Source: Novipirellula aureliae (lineage in GTDB: Bacteria > Planctomycetota > Planctomycetia > Pirellulales > Pirellulaceae). Taken from it: a stretch of DNA of 64,000 nt. The stretch is taken from NCBI RefSeq assembly GCF_007860185.1, contig NZ_SJPY01000001.1, positions 581,132-645,131 on the forward strand. The letters are read 5' to 3'. The translations under genes were made by a program, and so were the position numbers. This document shows, piece after piece, positions 1 to 8,718 of the stretch (position 1 is the stretch's first letter; each line of letters starts with the position of its first letter). The notes below the pieces were generated by a model that was not told where the DNA came from, did no database searches, and saw only the letters and a program-made list of their open reading frames with translations.

Positions 1-139
1 AAGGTACTTGACGATTCCGTTGCCCTGAGGCGTGCTGCAGCTAGCTTGCGTTGACGCTTCGCTTAGCTGACATTCCAATGCGGGCTGTTTTTCGGTGAAA
101 GAGATCATTCTAACCACATTTAGCCAGAATCTTATACCC
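1..139. other. Window edge, no gene called
   Basis: No supported coding sequence is visible before treZ. It may hold the end of an upstream intergenic region or the treZ promoter. I see no repeat or clear promoter here. Confidence 0.3.
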
Positions 140-2020
140 ATGAAGTCACGATCGATTCCCCAAATGGACCTGCATCGCCACTTGGGGGCGCACACGTTAG
201 CCGGAGACCGCACCGGATTCTTGGTTTGGGCGCCTCAAGCAAATAAGGTCGAAGTCGTGTTGGTCGATCAAGACCGTCGGATCTTGCTCGATCGCAACGG
301 AGAGGGCTATTTTTTAGCGGTTGTTGAACGATGTGGGGCCGGCGAACGGTACATGTTTTCGGTCAATGGGGGAGAACCTCGTTGCGATCCGGCATCCCGA
401 TATCAACCGCTTGGGGTGCATGGACCGAGCGAGATTATTAACGAATCCTTCCAGTGGAGCGATCAGGATTGGCAGCCACCCAAGGCGGAATCGCTCGTCA
501 TCTATGAGCTGCATGTCGGAGCATTTACCGAAAAGGGGTCTTTTTTGTCAGCCATCGACCGACTTGATGAGCTCGTCGAACTGGGAATCACCGCCATCGA
601 AATGATGCCGCTTGCCGAATCGGCAGGCCGCTGGAATTGGGGGTATGACGGCGTCGGTTTTTTTGCTCCTAATCATAACTATGGCTCACCCTATGATTTG
701 AAGATGCTCGTTGACGCGGCTCATCAGAAGGGGTTAGCGGTGATCGTCGATGTCGTTTACAACCACTTTGGGCCTGAGGGAAACTATCTGGGTGAGTTCG
801 CACCCTACTTCTCAACAAAACATGCGACTCCCTGGGGAGACGCCCCGAATTTTGATGATGCTCAATTCGGTGTCGACGTCCGTCGCTTCTTCATCAGCAA
901 CGCAATCTATTGGCTCGATGAGTATCACATTGATGGACTTCGTGTCGATGCCGTTCATTGCACCCGAGATGATTCTCCGGTTCACATCATCGCCGAAATG
1001 AACGAGCAGATCCACGGCTGGAGCAAAGCATCGAAGCGAAAAACCATTTTAATCGCGGAATCGAACGTCTATGATCCGGAAATGACACAGCTGCTCAATG
1101 ACGGTGGAATTGGTTTTGATGCGATGTGGTGTGACGATTTTCTGCATAGCGTTTTTGCAACCGTGCGTCCGGGCGAGCAGCTCTCCAATCGGACCTACTA
1201 CCCCAATACCGATTTGTCCCAAACCCTATCGCAGGGCTACGTTTATGAAGGCAGCTTGAGCCAGTTGCATTTTCGTAGCGATCCGACAAGATTCGGTCCG
1301 GGAAGTCGTCAACGGGTTCAAAGCAATGAGTTGGTCTATTCCATCCAAAACCATGATTTCATTGGTAATCATCCGCTGGCAAAACGGCTCCATCAGCTTA
1401 CATCGCATGAGACTCAGCGAGCGGCGGCAGCGTTATTGTTGCTGAGTCCGGCGATTCCGATGCTATTCATGGGCGAAGAATTCGCATCCGAAAACCCTTT
1501 TTTGTTCTTTGTTGATTTTGGCGACGAGGCGATGCGAAAACAGGTCGTCGAGGGCCGGCATCGCGAATACCCACAACATGATTGGTCAGCAGGCACGTTG
1601 CCAATTGAACCGATGGCCTTCGAATCCTCTAAGATCGGGCCACGTGACCAAGGCGACATGCAAACTTGGGATTGGTACCGTTCTCTTATTCAACTTCGCA
1701 AAGCGTGGTGTGAATCGGGGTTGCTTTGTGATGCTAATTTGGAAACAGAGTACCGTCCCGAGAACAACGTTTTTGCACTTCGCTATTGTCGGGACGATAC
1801 AGTCGCTAGCGTTGTGACCCGATTTTCGCCGAGCGTGTTAGATTCCACGGCCGCGTTCGGCTCACCCGTTCCGATCTCACCAATAGGTGAAATGATCTAT
1901 GATTCCCGCCCCGGAGCCTCAGCCCCGGACGGGCTGCTGCTCAATCACGCCAAAGTCTATATCCAAAATGGTTCTTCGCGGAACTCGGTGGTCGGGGAAT
2001 TCGGTGGTCAGGGAATTTAG
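140..2020 (+). CDS. treZ: Malto-oligosyltrehalose trehalohydrolase (TreZ)
   Basis: A cytoplasmic GH13 enzyme that releases trehalose from maltooligosyl-trehalose, normally working after TreY. An N-terminal beta-sandwich (LVWAPQANKVEVVL) is followed by the (beta/alpha)8 barrel opening with IYELHVGAF. Barrel motifs include DVVYNHFGPEG, the nucleophile region GLRVDAVH, the acid/base region ILIAES and the third carboxylate in IQNHDFIGN. The length of 627 aa fits the family (about 560-620). The reading frame extends upstream to a GTG at 95, but the ATG at 140 gives a more usual N-terminus. No treY or treS lies beside it, so the partner enzyme must be elsewhere. The following aminotransferase is unrelated in function. 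Confidence 0.9.
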   Translation: MKSRSIPQMDLHRHLGAHTLAGDRTGFLVWAPQANKVEVVLVDQDRRILLDRNGEGYFLAVVERCGAGERYMFSVNGGEPRCDPASRYQPLGVHGPSEIINESFQWSDQDWQPPKAESLVIYELHVGAFTEKGSFLSAIDRLDELVELGITAIEMMPLAESAGRWNWGYDGVGFFAPNHNYGSPYDLKMLVDAAHQKGLAVIVDVVYNHFGPEGNYLGEFAPYFSTKHATPWGDAPNFDDAQFGVDVRRFFISNAIYWLDEYHIDGLRVDAVHCTRDDSPVHIIAEMNEQIHGWSKASKRKTILIAESNVYDPEMTQLLNDGGIGFDAMWCDDFLHSVFATVRPGEQLSNRTYYPNTDLSQTLSQGYVYEGSLSQLHFRSDPTRFGPGSRQRVQSNELVYSIQNHDFIGNHPLAKRLHQLTSHETQRAAAALLLLSPAIPMLFMGEEFASENPFLFFVDFGDEAMRKQVVEGRHREYPQHDWSAGTLPIEPMAFESSKIGPRDQGDMQTWDWYRSLIQLRKAWCESGLLCDANLETEYRPENNVFALRYCRDDTVASVVTRFSPSVLDSTAAFGSPVPISPIGEMIYDSRPGASAPDGLLLNHAKVYIQNGSSRNSVVGEFGGQGI

Positions 2021-2281
2021 TGGGGATTTAGTAGCTCGTGCGGTACACGCAGCGTGTTTTTTTTGGGGGGATGGCTCCGATCTGCCGAAATTTGATTTGC
2101 CGTAATCCAACCGCTAGGATTGGATCGCCAAGTGAAGCGGAGGGTAGGCTCGGCTGAGGGGCACCCATTCCGAAGAGACTGTGACAAAGGCCTAGGCGTC
2201 CTATTCGATTTGGATTACGATTTGGCGTTCCTTTCTCCACCATATTCTCCCATTTGGCAACCCTATTTGCGTGGTTTTCCC

Positions 2282-3529
2282 ATGACATCCTCTTCCACTA
2301 CTTCGCTATCTACATCAGCGGCTCAATCAGCGGCTCAGCGGCTCGGCACGGTCGCAATGGCTCCGCCCGACGCCATACTCGGGTTAACCGAGGCATTTGT
2401 TGCGGACGCGAAGCCGAACAAGATGAACTTAAGTGTCGGAGTTTACAAAGACGCGTCTGGAAAAACGCCTATCTTGGAATGCGTCAAGCAGGCCGAACGA
2501 AAATTGCTGGAGGATGAGACGACAAAAGGATACCTTGGCATTGACGGTTTGCCGAGCTACCGCGAACACGTCCACTCCTTGGTATTCGGCGATCGGGTTG
2601 CGTCGGATCGAATCGCCGTCCTGCAAACGCCTGGCGGCACGGGAGCCCTTCGGGTCGCATCGGAGTTTTTGGTCACCCAGTTGGCCCCGATTCGCATTTG
2701 GATGTCGTCCCCGACTTGGGCCAACCATCCTGCGATCTTTCGAGCGGCTGGATTGCCGAGTGAGACGTATCGCTACTTGGCTGCCGATCGTACGTCCCTT
2801 GATGTCGATGCGATGCTGCAAGACTTGAACGAAAAAACGTCACCGGGTGAAGCCGTTTTGCTACACGCTTGCTGTCACAACCCGACCGGGATCGATCCGA
2901 CACCCGAGCAGTGGAAGGCGATCGCGGAAACGGTCGCCAAGCGGCGTTTGCTGCCGATCGTCGATTTTGCTTACCAAGGGTTCGGCGATGGGCTTGAACA
3001 GGATGCGGTCGGTTTGCATACCGTTCTCGATGCGGTCGACGAAGCGATCGTCTGTACCTCCTTCTCAAAGAACTTTGGTCTCTACAGTGAACGTGTCGGA
3101 GCGATTTGTTTGGTCGCAGCCGATTCCGATGCGATGAAGGCGTCGCAGAGCCAACTGAAAACGATCGTGCGAACGAACTATAGCAACCCGCCGCGGCACG
3201 GCGGTGCGATCGTCGCATGCGTTCTCGATGATCCGTCCTTAACGGAAATGTGGAAAAGCGAAGTCGAAGAGATGCGTCAAAGGATCACCCGATTGCGGAC
3301 TCAGTTCGTCGAGACGATGAAGTCGACAGGCAAAGGCCACGACTTTTCGTTCCTGTTGCCGCAGCGAGGCATGTTCTCTTTTAGCGGTTTGACTCCGATG
3401 CAAGTGGATGAACTCAAGCATAAGTTCGGCATCTATATCGTCGGCAGTGGCCGGATCAATGTCGCGGGGATGAATGAGAATAAGATGCCAGAGTTATGCG
3501 AGGCCGTGGCATCGGTCTTAGAGTCGTAA
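2282..3529 (+). CDS. Class I aromatic/aspartate aminotransferase
   Basis: A PLP-dependent aminotransferase of the AspC/TyrB group, which moves amino groups between aspartate or aromatic amino acids and 2-oxoglutarate in the cytoplasm. It shows the family N-terminus (PDAILGLTEAFVADAKPNKMNLSVGVYKD, in which NLSVGVY is diagnostic), the HACCHNPTGIDPT segment, and the PLP-lysine motif SFSKNFGLYSERVG. The length of 415 aa is typical. The frame is open back to 2120, but that extension resembles nothing, and the ATG at 2282 matches the family start after a short serine/threonine-rich leader. It converges on queA with only 5 bp between the stops. AspC and TyrB activities cannot be told apart from sequence alone. 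Confidence 0.9.
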   Translation: MTSSSTTSLSTSAAQSAAQRLGTVAMAPPDAILGLTEAFVADAKPNKMNLSVGVYKDASGKTPILECVKQAERKLLEDETTKGYLGIDGLPSYREHVHSLVFGDRVASDRIAVLQTPGGTGALRVASEFLVTQLAPIRIWMSSPTWANHPAIFRAAGLPSETYRYLAADRTSLDVDAMLQDLNEKTSPGEAVLLHACCHNPTGIDPTPEQWKAIAETVAKRRLLPIVDFAYQGFGDGLEQDAVGLHTVLDAVDEAIVCTSFSKNFGLYSERVGAICLVAADSDAMKASQSQLKTIVRTNYSNPPRHGGAIVACVLDDPSLTEMWKSEVEEMRQRITRLRTQFVETMKSTGKGHDFSFLLPQRGMFSFSGLTPMQVDELKHKFGIYIVGSGRINVAGMNENKMPELCEAVASVLES

Positions 3530-3534
3530 ACGCC

Positions 3535-4629
3535 CTAAATGATTAACATCGCATCGCCGTAACTAAAGAATCGATACTCTTCGGCAATCGCTTCTTTGTA
3601 GGCTCGCATGATCAATTCGTGACCAGCCAGCGCACTGACCAATACCAGCAAGCTACTTCGCGGTAGGTGGAAATTGGTCATCAGTGCATCGACAGCTTTG
3701 AATTCAAACGGAGGTTTGATGAACAAATCAGTCGAGCCGGTCCATGCGGCCAACCTTCCATGGTTCGCCGCCGCAGCGCTTTCCAAGACTCGAACGCTTG
3801 TCGTGCCGACAGCGACACAGCGACCCTTTTGACGACGATCATTGATTTTGTCTGCGGCGATCGTATCGAGGCTACCCCATTCGCTATGCATCACATGTTC
3901 GTCGAGTTGTTCGACAGCAATGGGCCGGAATGTCCCGATTCCGACATGCAAGGTCACGTCAGCGACGTCGGTGCCAGAACGACGAATTTGATCGAGTAAC
4001 TTTTCCGTGAAATGCAAGCCGGCGGTCGGCGCCGCGACGCTGCCGCGATGTTCGGCATAGACGGTTTGATAATCATCCACATCCGAGTCGACCATTTGGC
4101 CGTCACGAATGTAAGGAGGCAGTGGAATCCGACCGTAACGCTCGAGCCACGCAGACGGTTCGCTCGGCGGTTCGGAGGTGTCACCTTTGGGCATCGTTGG
4201 TGTCACAATCAAATGCCCCTCGTCGGTTCGCGCGACCACGACCAATTGCATTCCATCGCGGCCATCACGATCTTGGATCGTGATCGTCTCGCCCGACTTG
4301 AGCGTGCCGCGCGTCTTGGTGAGCACTTCCCATGCACCGGTCGACGCATCGGCTTGCAAAAATAGTCCTTGCCAACGGCCGCCGGTTTCCGTTCGAAAGC
4401 CGACCAATTTCGCAGGAACCACGCGAGTGTTATTGACGACCAGGCAATCATCGGCATTCAGCCATTGTGGTAGATCACGGACGTAGGCATGGTCAATCGA
4501 ACCATCTTGTCGGTTAACGATCATTAACCGCGAATCGCTGCGAACCGCCATCGGTTCTTGAGCAATTCGTTCGCGAGGCAGTTCGTAGTCGTAAGCATCA
4601 ATGCTTGAGTTATTCAGGGGAGTAGTCAT
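3535..4629 (-). CDS. queA: S-adenosylmethionine:tRNA ribosyltransferase-isomerase (QueA)
   Basis: Transfers and rearranges the ribosyl group of SAM onto preQ1 at the wobble base of tRNA, forming epoxyqueuosine. Diagnostic segments are DAYDYELPRERIAQEP near the N-terminus, DCLVVNNTRVVPAKL, GSVAAPTAGLHFTEKLL, TLHVGIGTFRP, and the C-terminal MTNFHLPRSSLLVLVSALAG. The length of 364 aa is standard. The ATG at 4629 places the usual N-terminus a few residues before the first motif. Other queuosine genes are not adjacent, so it stands alone between the aminotransferase and a palindromic element. Confidence 0.97.
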   Translation of the reverse strand: MTTPLNNSSIDAYDYELPRERIAQEPMAVRSDSRLMIVNRQDGSIDHAYVRDLPQWLNADDCLVVNNTRVVPAKLVGFRTETGGRWQGLFLQADASTGAWEVLTKTRGTLKSGETITIQDRDGRDGMQLVVVARTDEGHLIVTPTMPKGDTSEPPSEPSAWLERYGRIPLPPYIRDGQMVDSDVDDYQTVYAEHRGSVAAPTAGLHFTEKLLDQIRRSGTDVADVTLHVGIGTFRPIAVEQLDEHVMHSEWGSLDTIAADKINDRRQKGRCVAVGTTSVRVLESAAAANHGRLAAWTGSTDLFIKPPFEFKAVDALMTNFHLPRSSLLVLVSALAGHELIMRAYKEAIAEEYRFFSYGDAMLII

Positions 4630-4674
4630 GCGGCCATTTTAGCAGCGACGGCAACCACTGCGTAGGCAGGGTCA

Positions 4675-4949
4675 AATGGCGTGGACTTAAGGAATTTTGG
4701 AACGCGATACATCCTTCCGTCGAGCTTGTCTCGGCGGAGGAAACAAGTGGCGGCTACAAACAAACCGCATGCCCGAAAGAACTTCGCTCCACCCCCACGA
4801 ATCGCCCCGGGCGATTCGTGGGGGTGGAGCGAGCGTGGGATTTTGCGTTCAAGTAGCTGCCACTTGTTGCTCCGCCCGGACAAGCCGGACGGAAGCAGGA
4901 AAAACACCCTCTGTGAATCTCACTCCGTTTTTCTTAAGTCCACGCCATT
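4675..4949. repeat. 275-bp MITE-like palindromic element
   Basis: The ends are a perfect 17-bp inverted repeat (AATGGCGTGGACTTAAG and its complement). Much of the interior also pairs: the segments around 4710-4755 and 4855-4895 are imperfect complements, and a perfect palindrome with CCACCCCCACGA arms sits at about 4789-4829. The direct repeat GCAGGGTC lies 1 bp outside the left end (4666-4673) and 4 bp outside the right end (4954-4961), a possible target duplication. There is no transposase, so a non-autonomous mobile element is the best reading. Short open frames here are only reflections of the palindrome. Confidence 0.7.
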
Positions 4950-5054
4950 CTAAGCAGGGTCCGGGGTGCTCAATGCTTGCTGTTTATGTGAAAAATGATT
5001 TAAACAGTTTTTGGGCACTTGCCGCCCGTCGCAACCAAGATTAGCAAGGAAACC

Positions 5055-5239
5055 CTACTCCTACTCCTACTCCTACTCGTACTCGTACTCGTACTTCGAC
5101 GCCCAAGACTCTTCGAGTACGAGTAAGAGTACCGCCGAAGGCTGAGAACGAGAACGAGCACGAGAACGAGCATGAGAACGAGAACGAGAACGAGTACGAG
5201 TACGAGTACGAGTACGAGTACGAGAACGAGAATGAGAAT
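5055..5239. repeat. Hexanucleotide array, two opposed halves
   Basis: The first half (5055-5096) is built of CTACTC and GTACTC units. The second half (5144-5239) is built of GAGAAC and GAGTAC units, the complement of the first type. The two halves can therefore pair across a spacer of about 50 bp. Open frames across it give only Leu-Val or Arg-Ser repeats and are not taken as genes. Confidence 0.85.
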
Positions 5240-5361
5240 GCAGTCCTTTTGGATGTTTGGCAGCAATCGCCGCTTTGGCGTCTTGGCCCAGCCTACGGCA
5301 TCTACATCAATCATTGTATTTATGTTAGTTTCCTGTTGATTCAATTCATTTTGCGCAGATC

Positions 5362-5748
5362 ATGATGGAGATTTTTTTGGCTGCTAATGACTCGGAAACG
5401 CCCTTCGACGATTTTCAACTCTCGCCTGTCTCGATCACTCGCGATGGAGATGTGGCAATTCAAATTCATTGGAGCGATGGTTCGATCAATCGCTGGACCG
5501 CCGCTGAACTCCGAAAAGCATGTCCCTGTGCCACCTGTCGCGAAAAACGCAATGCGATCGAGCAGGACAAGCGGTCTTCAAAGCCAGTGTCTTTGCCCGT
5601 CTTAAGTGCCCAAGAAGCTCGTCCCTTGCGAATCGAATCGATGTCGCCCGTTGGTTCCTACGCCTATAACATTGCGTTTAGTGATGGGCATTCCTCCGGG
5701 CTCTATCCGATGCGTTTGCTGGCAGGCAAAACAATTGAAATGGAATAG
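5362..5748 (+). CDS. DUF971 domain protein
   Basis: A 128-aa protein with the DUF971 (gamma-butyrobetaine hydroxylase N-terminal-like) fold. It shows the segment IHWSDGSINRWTAAELR, then the paired-cysteine motif CPCATCREKR, and the C-terminal NIAFSDGHSSGLYPM. These cysteines probably bind a metal in this family. In proteobacteria the family sits with Fe-S and ubiquinone genes, but its biochemical role is not firmly known. Two ATG codons lie in tandem (5362, 5365). The next gene begins 4 bp after its stop, so the two are probably co-transcribed. Confidence 0.85.
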   Translation: MMEIFLAANDSETPFDDFQLSPVSITRDGDVAIQIHWSDGSINRWTAAELRKACPCATCREKRNAIEQDKRSSKPVSLPVLSAQEARPLRIESMSPVGSYAYNIAFSDGHSSGLYPMRLLAGKTIEME

Positions 5749-5752
5749 TCGG

Positions 5753-6493
5753 ATGGTAAAGAGAAGAACCAAAATCACGGCGAATGTGATCGCTGCTGCG
5801 GAGCGATTGCGGGATCGAGTCGAAAAGCTGAAGTTTGAATCGCCAGTGGCCTACGTCTACAATCCGCTTCAATATGCATGGCAGTCACACCGCGACTACC
5901 TGCTCAAAGCCAATCCCAAAAAAGGAACCGTCTTCTTCCTAGGTATGAACCCAGGGCCATGGGGGATGGCGCAAACCGGAGTCCCATTTGGCGAGATCGC
6001 AGCGGTCAGGGATTGGCTGCAAATTGAAACCGTGGTTAACCGTCCCGAGAACGAACACCCGAAACGCCCGGTCGAGGGTTTTGAGTGTGAAAAAAGTGAA
6101 GTAAGTGGCCGAAGGTTATGGGGTCTTTTTCAAGAAAAATTCGCGTCGCCAGACGATTTTTTTCAGCATCATTTTATCGGAAACTACTGCCCTTTGGTTT
6201 TTATGGAAGCGTCGGCGCGGAATCGAACGCCTGATAAATTGGCTGCTAGCGAGCGGGAATCACTTCATGCGGTATGCGACGAACACCTGATGGAGCTGCT
6301 CTCTATTCTGCAACCAAAGCACGTTGTCGGCGTTGGTGCTTATGCGGAAAAGTGTTTGCAGCGCGCCTTGGATGCCGGAGCCTGTGAGGCAAAGTTGTCC
6401 AGGATTTTGCACCCCAGCCCCGCGTCACCAGCGGCCAACCGCGATTGGGCGGGGACCGCAACGCGGCAACTTCAGGAAGCAGGTATTTGGTGA
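5753..6493 (+). CDS. SMUG1-type uracil-DNA glycosylase
   Basis: A base-excision repair enzyme of the single-strand-selective uracil glycosylase family. The first catalytic motif reads GMNPGPWGMAQTGVPFG and the second reads HPSPASPAANRDW, both hallmarks of SMUG1. Between them are VEGFECEKSEVSGRRLWGLF and NYCPLVFMEASARNRTPDKL, also conserved. The ATG at 5753 gives a 246-aa protein, a normal length. The longer frame from 5606 overlaps the DUF971 gene and is not credible. It probably removes uracil and hydroxymethyluracil from DNA in the cytoplasm. Confidence 0.92.
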   Translation: MVKRRTKITANVIAAAERLRDRVEKLKFESPVAYVYNPLQYAWQSHRDYLLKANPKKGTVFFLGMNPGPWGMAQTGVPFGEIAAVRDWLQIETVVNRPENEHPKRPVEGFECEKSEVSGRRLWGLFQEKFASPDDFFQHHFIGNYCPLVFMEASARNRTPDKLAASERESLHAVCDEHLMELLSILQPKHVVGVGAYAEKCLQRALDAGACEAKLSRILHPSPASPAANRDWAGTATRQLQEAGIW

Positions 6494-6562
6494 GTTGGAG
6501 TCCAGGCTTTCGCCGCTCGGCGCGCTTCCCCGAGTCGCCTAAAGGCTATACTCCAAACACGG

Positions 6563-8437
6563 TCATGGTGTCATCGTTAGTATCTTTTGGTCTGTATCAG
6601 GCCAACGGCATGCAATCTCGAAGCGTATGTTGCCATTGATGCCAAGGGTGGTTGCCATCGCTTGCAACTGAGAAACTCGAGTCGTCATTTGGGTGACCCA
6701 TTCGATTTGTGATCTCATGCTCGCTCGATTGTCTTGCAGATTTCTTCGTCCGGCGGTGTCGGCTTGACCGTAAATCGCTTCGAGGCGGATCCGTTGTTGT
6801 TCGAGTCGCTCCGATTGCTGTAACAGTTGGTCCGACAGTTGAGCTAACCCAGCATCCGTAAACGTCTGCCACGGCAATGCAGGATCAAGTCGCGCAGCAA
6901 AACGTATCTTCGCTGCAAACTTCCTCGAACAACGCACATTCAAGAGCACGGCGATTTGAACAAACTCGAATTCTTTATGCGATAGAACGGCTAAGCATCT
7001 TGAACCTCGCGGACGATCCACTTCAACGGGCTCAATCCAACCAACTTCGATTTCATCGGGTAGCGTGAAATCGACCGAAAGCTTCGATCTCTGAGCTGGG
7101 ATCATTCCACCCAAATCCCAACTCGGTTGGTGGTCGGACTGAACGAACGACATCGCCCACGGGTCCGCTTCGATACAGGGACGCAGGTACAAAATATGCC
7201 CTTCGGCGTCTTGCAGTCGTCCCTGCTGAAGGGAATTTGCAATGATTCGCTGCTTCCCGTCATTGTCCCAAGCAAACAGCAAATGGCCAGAAGCACCGCG
7301 ACGAAGCATGGCAATCGTTTGATGATCTTTGCCGTCGCAAATCAAGTAAGATCGATCCGACGGGCGTTCCTCAAGATACAGGTCAATCGAGTTGGGGAAT
7401 TCAAGTGACAGATTGTTGGTTGATAAGCCCTCAATGCTTTTCGACTCTGCCACGGCGTTTGTATCGGGCAACGCGATCGCATGGACTTTGGCAATACGAA
7501 CCGGTTGAGGTTTTTCTTCCGCTGAATTTTCTGGCTGCTCTTCAAACGCATCACGTTTTTCTATCTCGACATCGGTTGGGGAAATTACATTGTCGTCATC
7601 TGCTGAATCGATATCATCGGTTTGGGGGACCAAGGGATGGATACGGGGCATGACAAGTTTGGGGATCATTTCATGTACGGGCATTCGTTGGATAGGACTG
7701 TCGTCGGAAGTTCCTACATGCTCGTCGCTATCACTTCGACTCGCATCAAAGGTTTCAAGAGCCATTGCTTCGGAATGAGTCGAAGCATCGACCATACGCT
7801 TTGATTCGCGATTTCTGTCTGGGACAATGGGGGACAACTCGGCCGAGCGGCTTGCATCGACGATTGTGACCGAGTCAGCTGGACGACTCACCGCCCAACC
7901 AACCATCGCGGCGATGAAGGCAAGGATGGCTGCGACGATGCCAACCAATTTCGTCGTGGAACTCGCTCGATTTGAGTCCGACTGGTTCACCGACTTGGCG
8001 GGGGCGCATGTCTTGAGTTCGCTCCTCTCGTGTTCATCAAATTCCACTTCGAGAAGTCTGCTTCGAAAGGCTTCAACGCGACGCTGGTTCTCGTTGCTGA
8101 TCGGCTGTCGTGTATTTTCCCGCAGTGTATTTTCCCGCAGTGTATTTTCCCGCAGTGTATTTTTCTGAGAACCAACCGAATAGGTTCGATCTCCGCAGCG
8201 AAGTTCGCCGCTTGGAAGGATCGTCCATTTTGATAGATCGATTTCGGGAAGCACCGATGAGCTTGAGACATCGGATGAGCTACCGTCTAAGTTACTGACA
8301 ACGCCCGCGGCGCGAAGTTGTTCACACCATTGATCGACGATCGCTTCGGGGGGGCGCCCCAGCCGTTCGATAAGATCAGCGATCGATTCAAAATCATGCG
8401 CCGGATCGAAATGGTTAGGCAAGTTCGTGTGGCTCAT
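6563..8437 (-). CDS. Single-pass membrane protein with NTLRE repeats, function unknown
   Basis: I do not recognise a family. The N-terminal 120 residues are soluble and predicted cytoplasmic. A tandem NTLRE repeat follows, encoded by a 15-bp unit repeated at 8111-8155. Then comes one membrane helix (LVGIVAAILAFIAAMVGWAV) and a long acidic, low-complexity linker. The C-terminal half looks beta-rich and ends in a probable coiled coil (SDQLLQQSERLEQQRIRLEAI). The layout, a cytoplasmic head with a large periplasmic tail, resembles planctomycete anti-sigma-like or surface-sensing proteins, but no ZAS motif is seen. Starts at 8437, 8446 or 8491 are possible. It diverges from the outer-membrane protein gene. 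Confidence 0.7.
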   Translation of the reverse strand: MSHTNLPNHFDPAHDFESIADLIERLGRPPEAIVDQWCEQLRAAGVVSNLDGSSSDVSSSSVLPEIDLSKWTILPSGELRCGDRTYSVGSQKNTLRENTLRENTLRENTRQPISNENQRRVEAFRSRLLEVEFDEHERSELKTCAPAKSVNQSDSNRASSTTKLVGIVAAILAFIAAMVGWAVSRPADSVTIVDASRSAELSPIVPDRNRESKRMVDASTHSEAMALETFDASRSDSDEHVGTSDDSPIQRMPVHEMIPKLVMPRIHPLVPQTDDIDSADDDNVISPTDVEIEKRDAFEEQPENSAEEKPQPVRIAKVHAIALPDTNAVAESKSIEGLSTNNLSLEFPNSIDLYLEERPSDRSYLICDGKDHQTIAMLRRGASGHLLFAWDNDGKQRIIANSLQQGRLQDAEGHILYLRPCIEADPWAMSFVQSDHQPSWDLGGMIPAQRSKLSVDFTLPDEIEVGWIEPVEVDRPRGSRCLAVLSHKEFEFVQIAVLLNVRCSRKFAAKIRFAARLDPALPWQTFTDAGLAQLSDQLLQQSERLEQQRIRLEAIYGQADTAGRRNLQDNRASMRSQIEWVTQMTTRVSQLQAMATTLGINGNIRFEIACRWPDTDQKILTMTP

Positions 8438-8718
8438 CCTATTCATCGTCCATGTTTTGCGGTTGCCAAGATGACTTGGTTGAGTGATCAATTTTCATTT
8501 GCTTGCAATGAATCAGGACTTGGGTTGAGTCGAAAGTCAATACAGAAATGAGGATTCAGTCAATTTTCCTGGGTAGAACATTCAGAATAACCCAAACTTT
8601 GCTGCCGGTCATGCCGATAAAAACGCATGAAGGAGTTATTCCAAACGATCGGATGACTCTGCCTACTTTTGAACCACCTGCCGTTTGTGAGGCGGCGAAT
8701 GCCGCGGAGACGTTTGCA

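Noticed and set aside
2120-2281. Extended start of the aminotransferase
   Set aside because: The extra 54 residues resemble nothing, while the family N-terminus begins after 2282.
5000-5344. Minus-strand frame with Leu-Val and Ser-Arg runs
   Set aside because: It is a translation of the hexanucleotide array, with no family resemblance.
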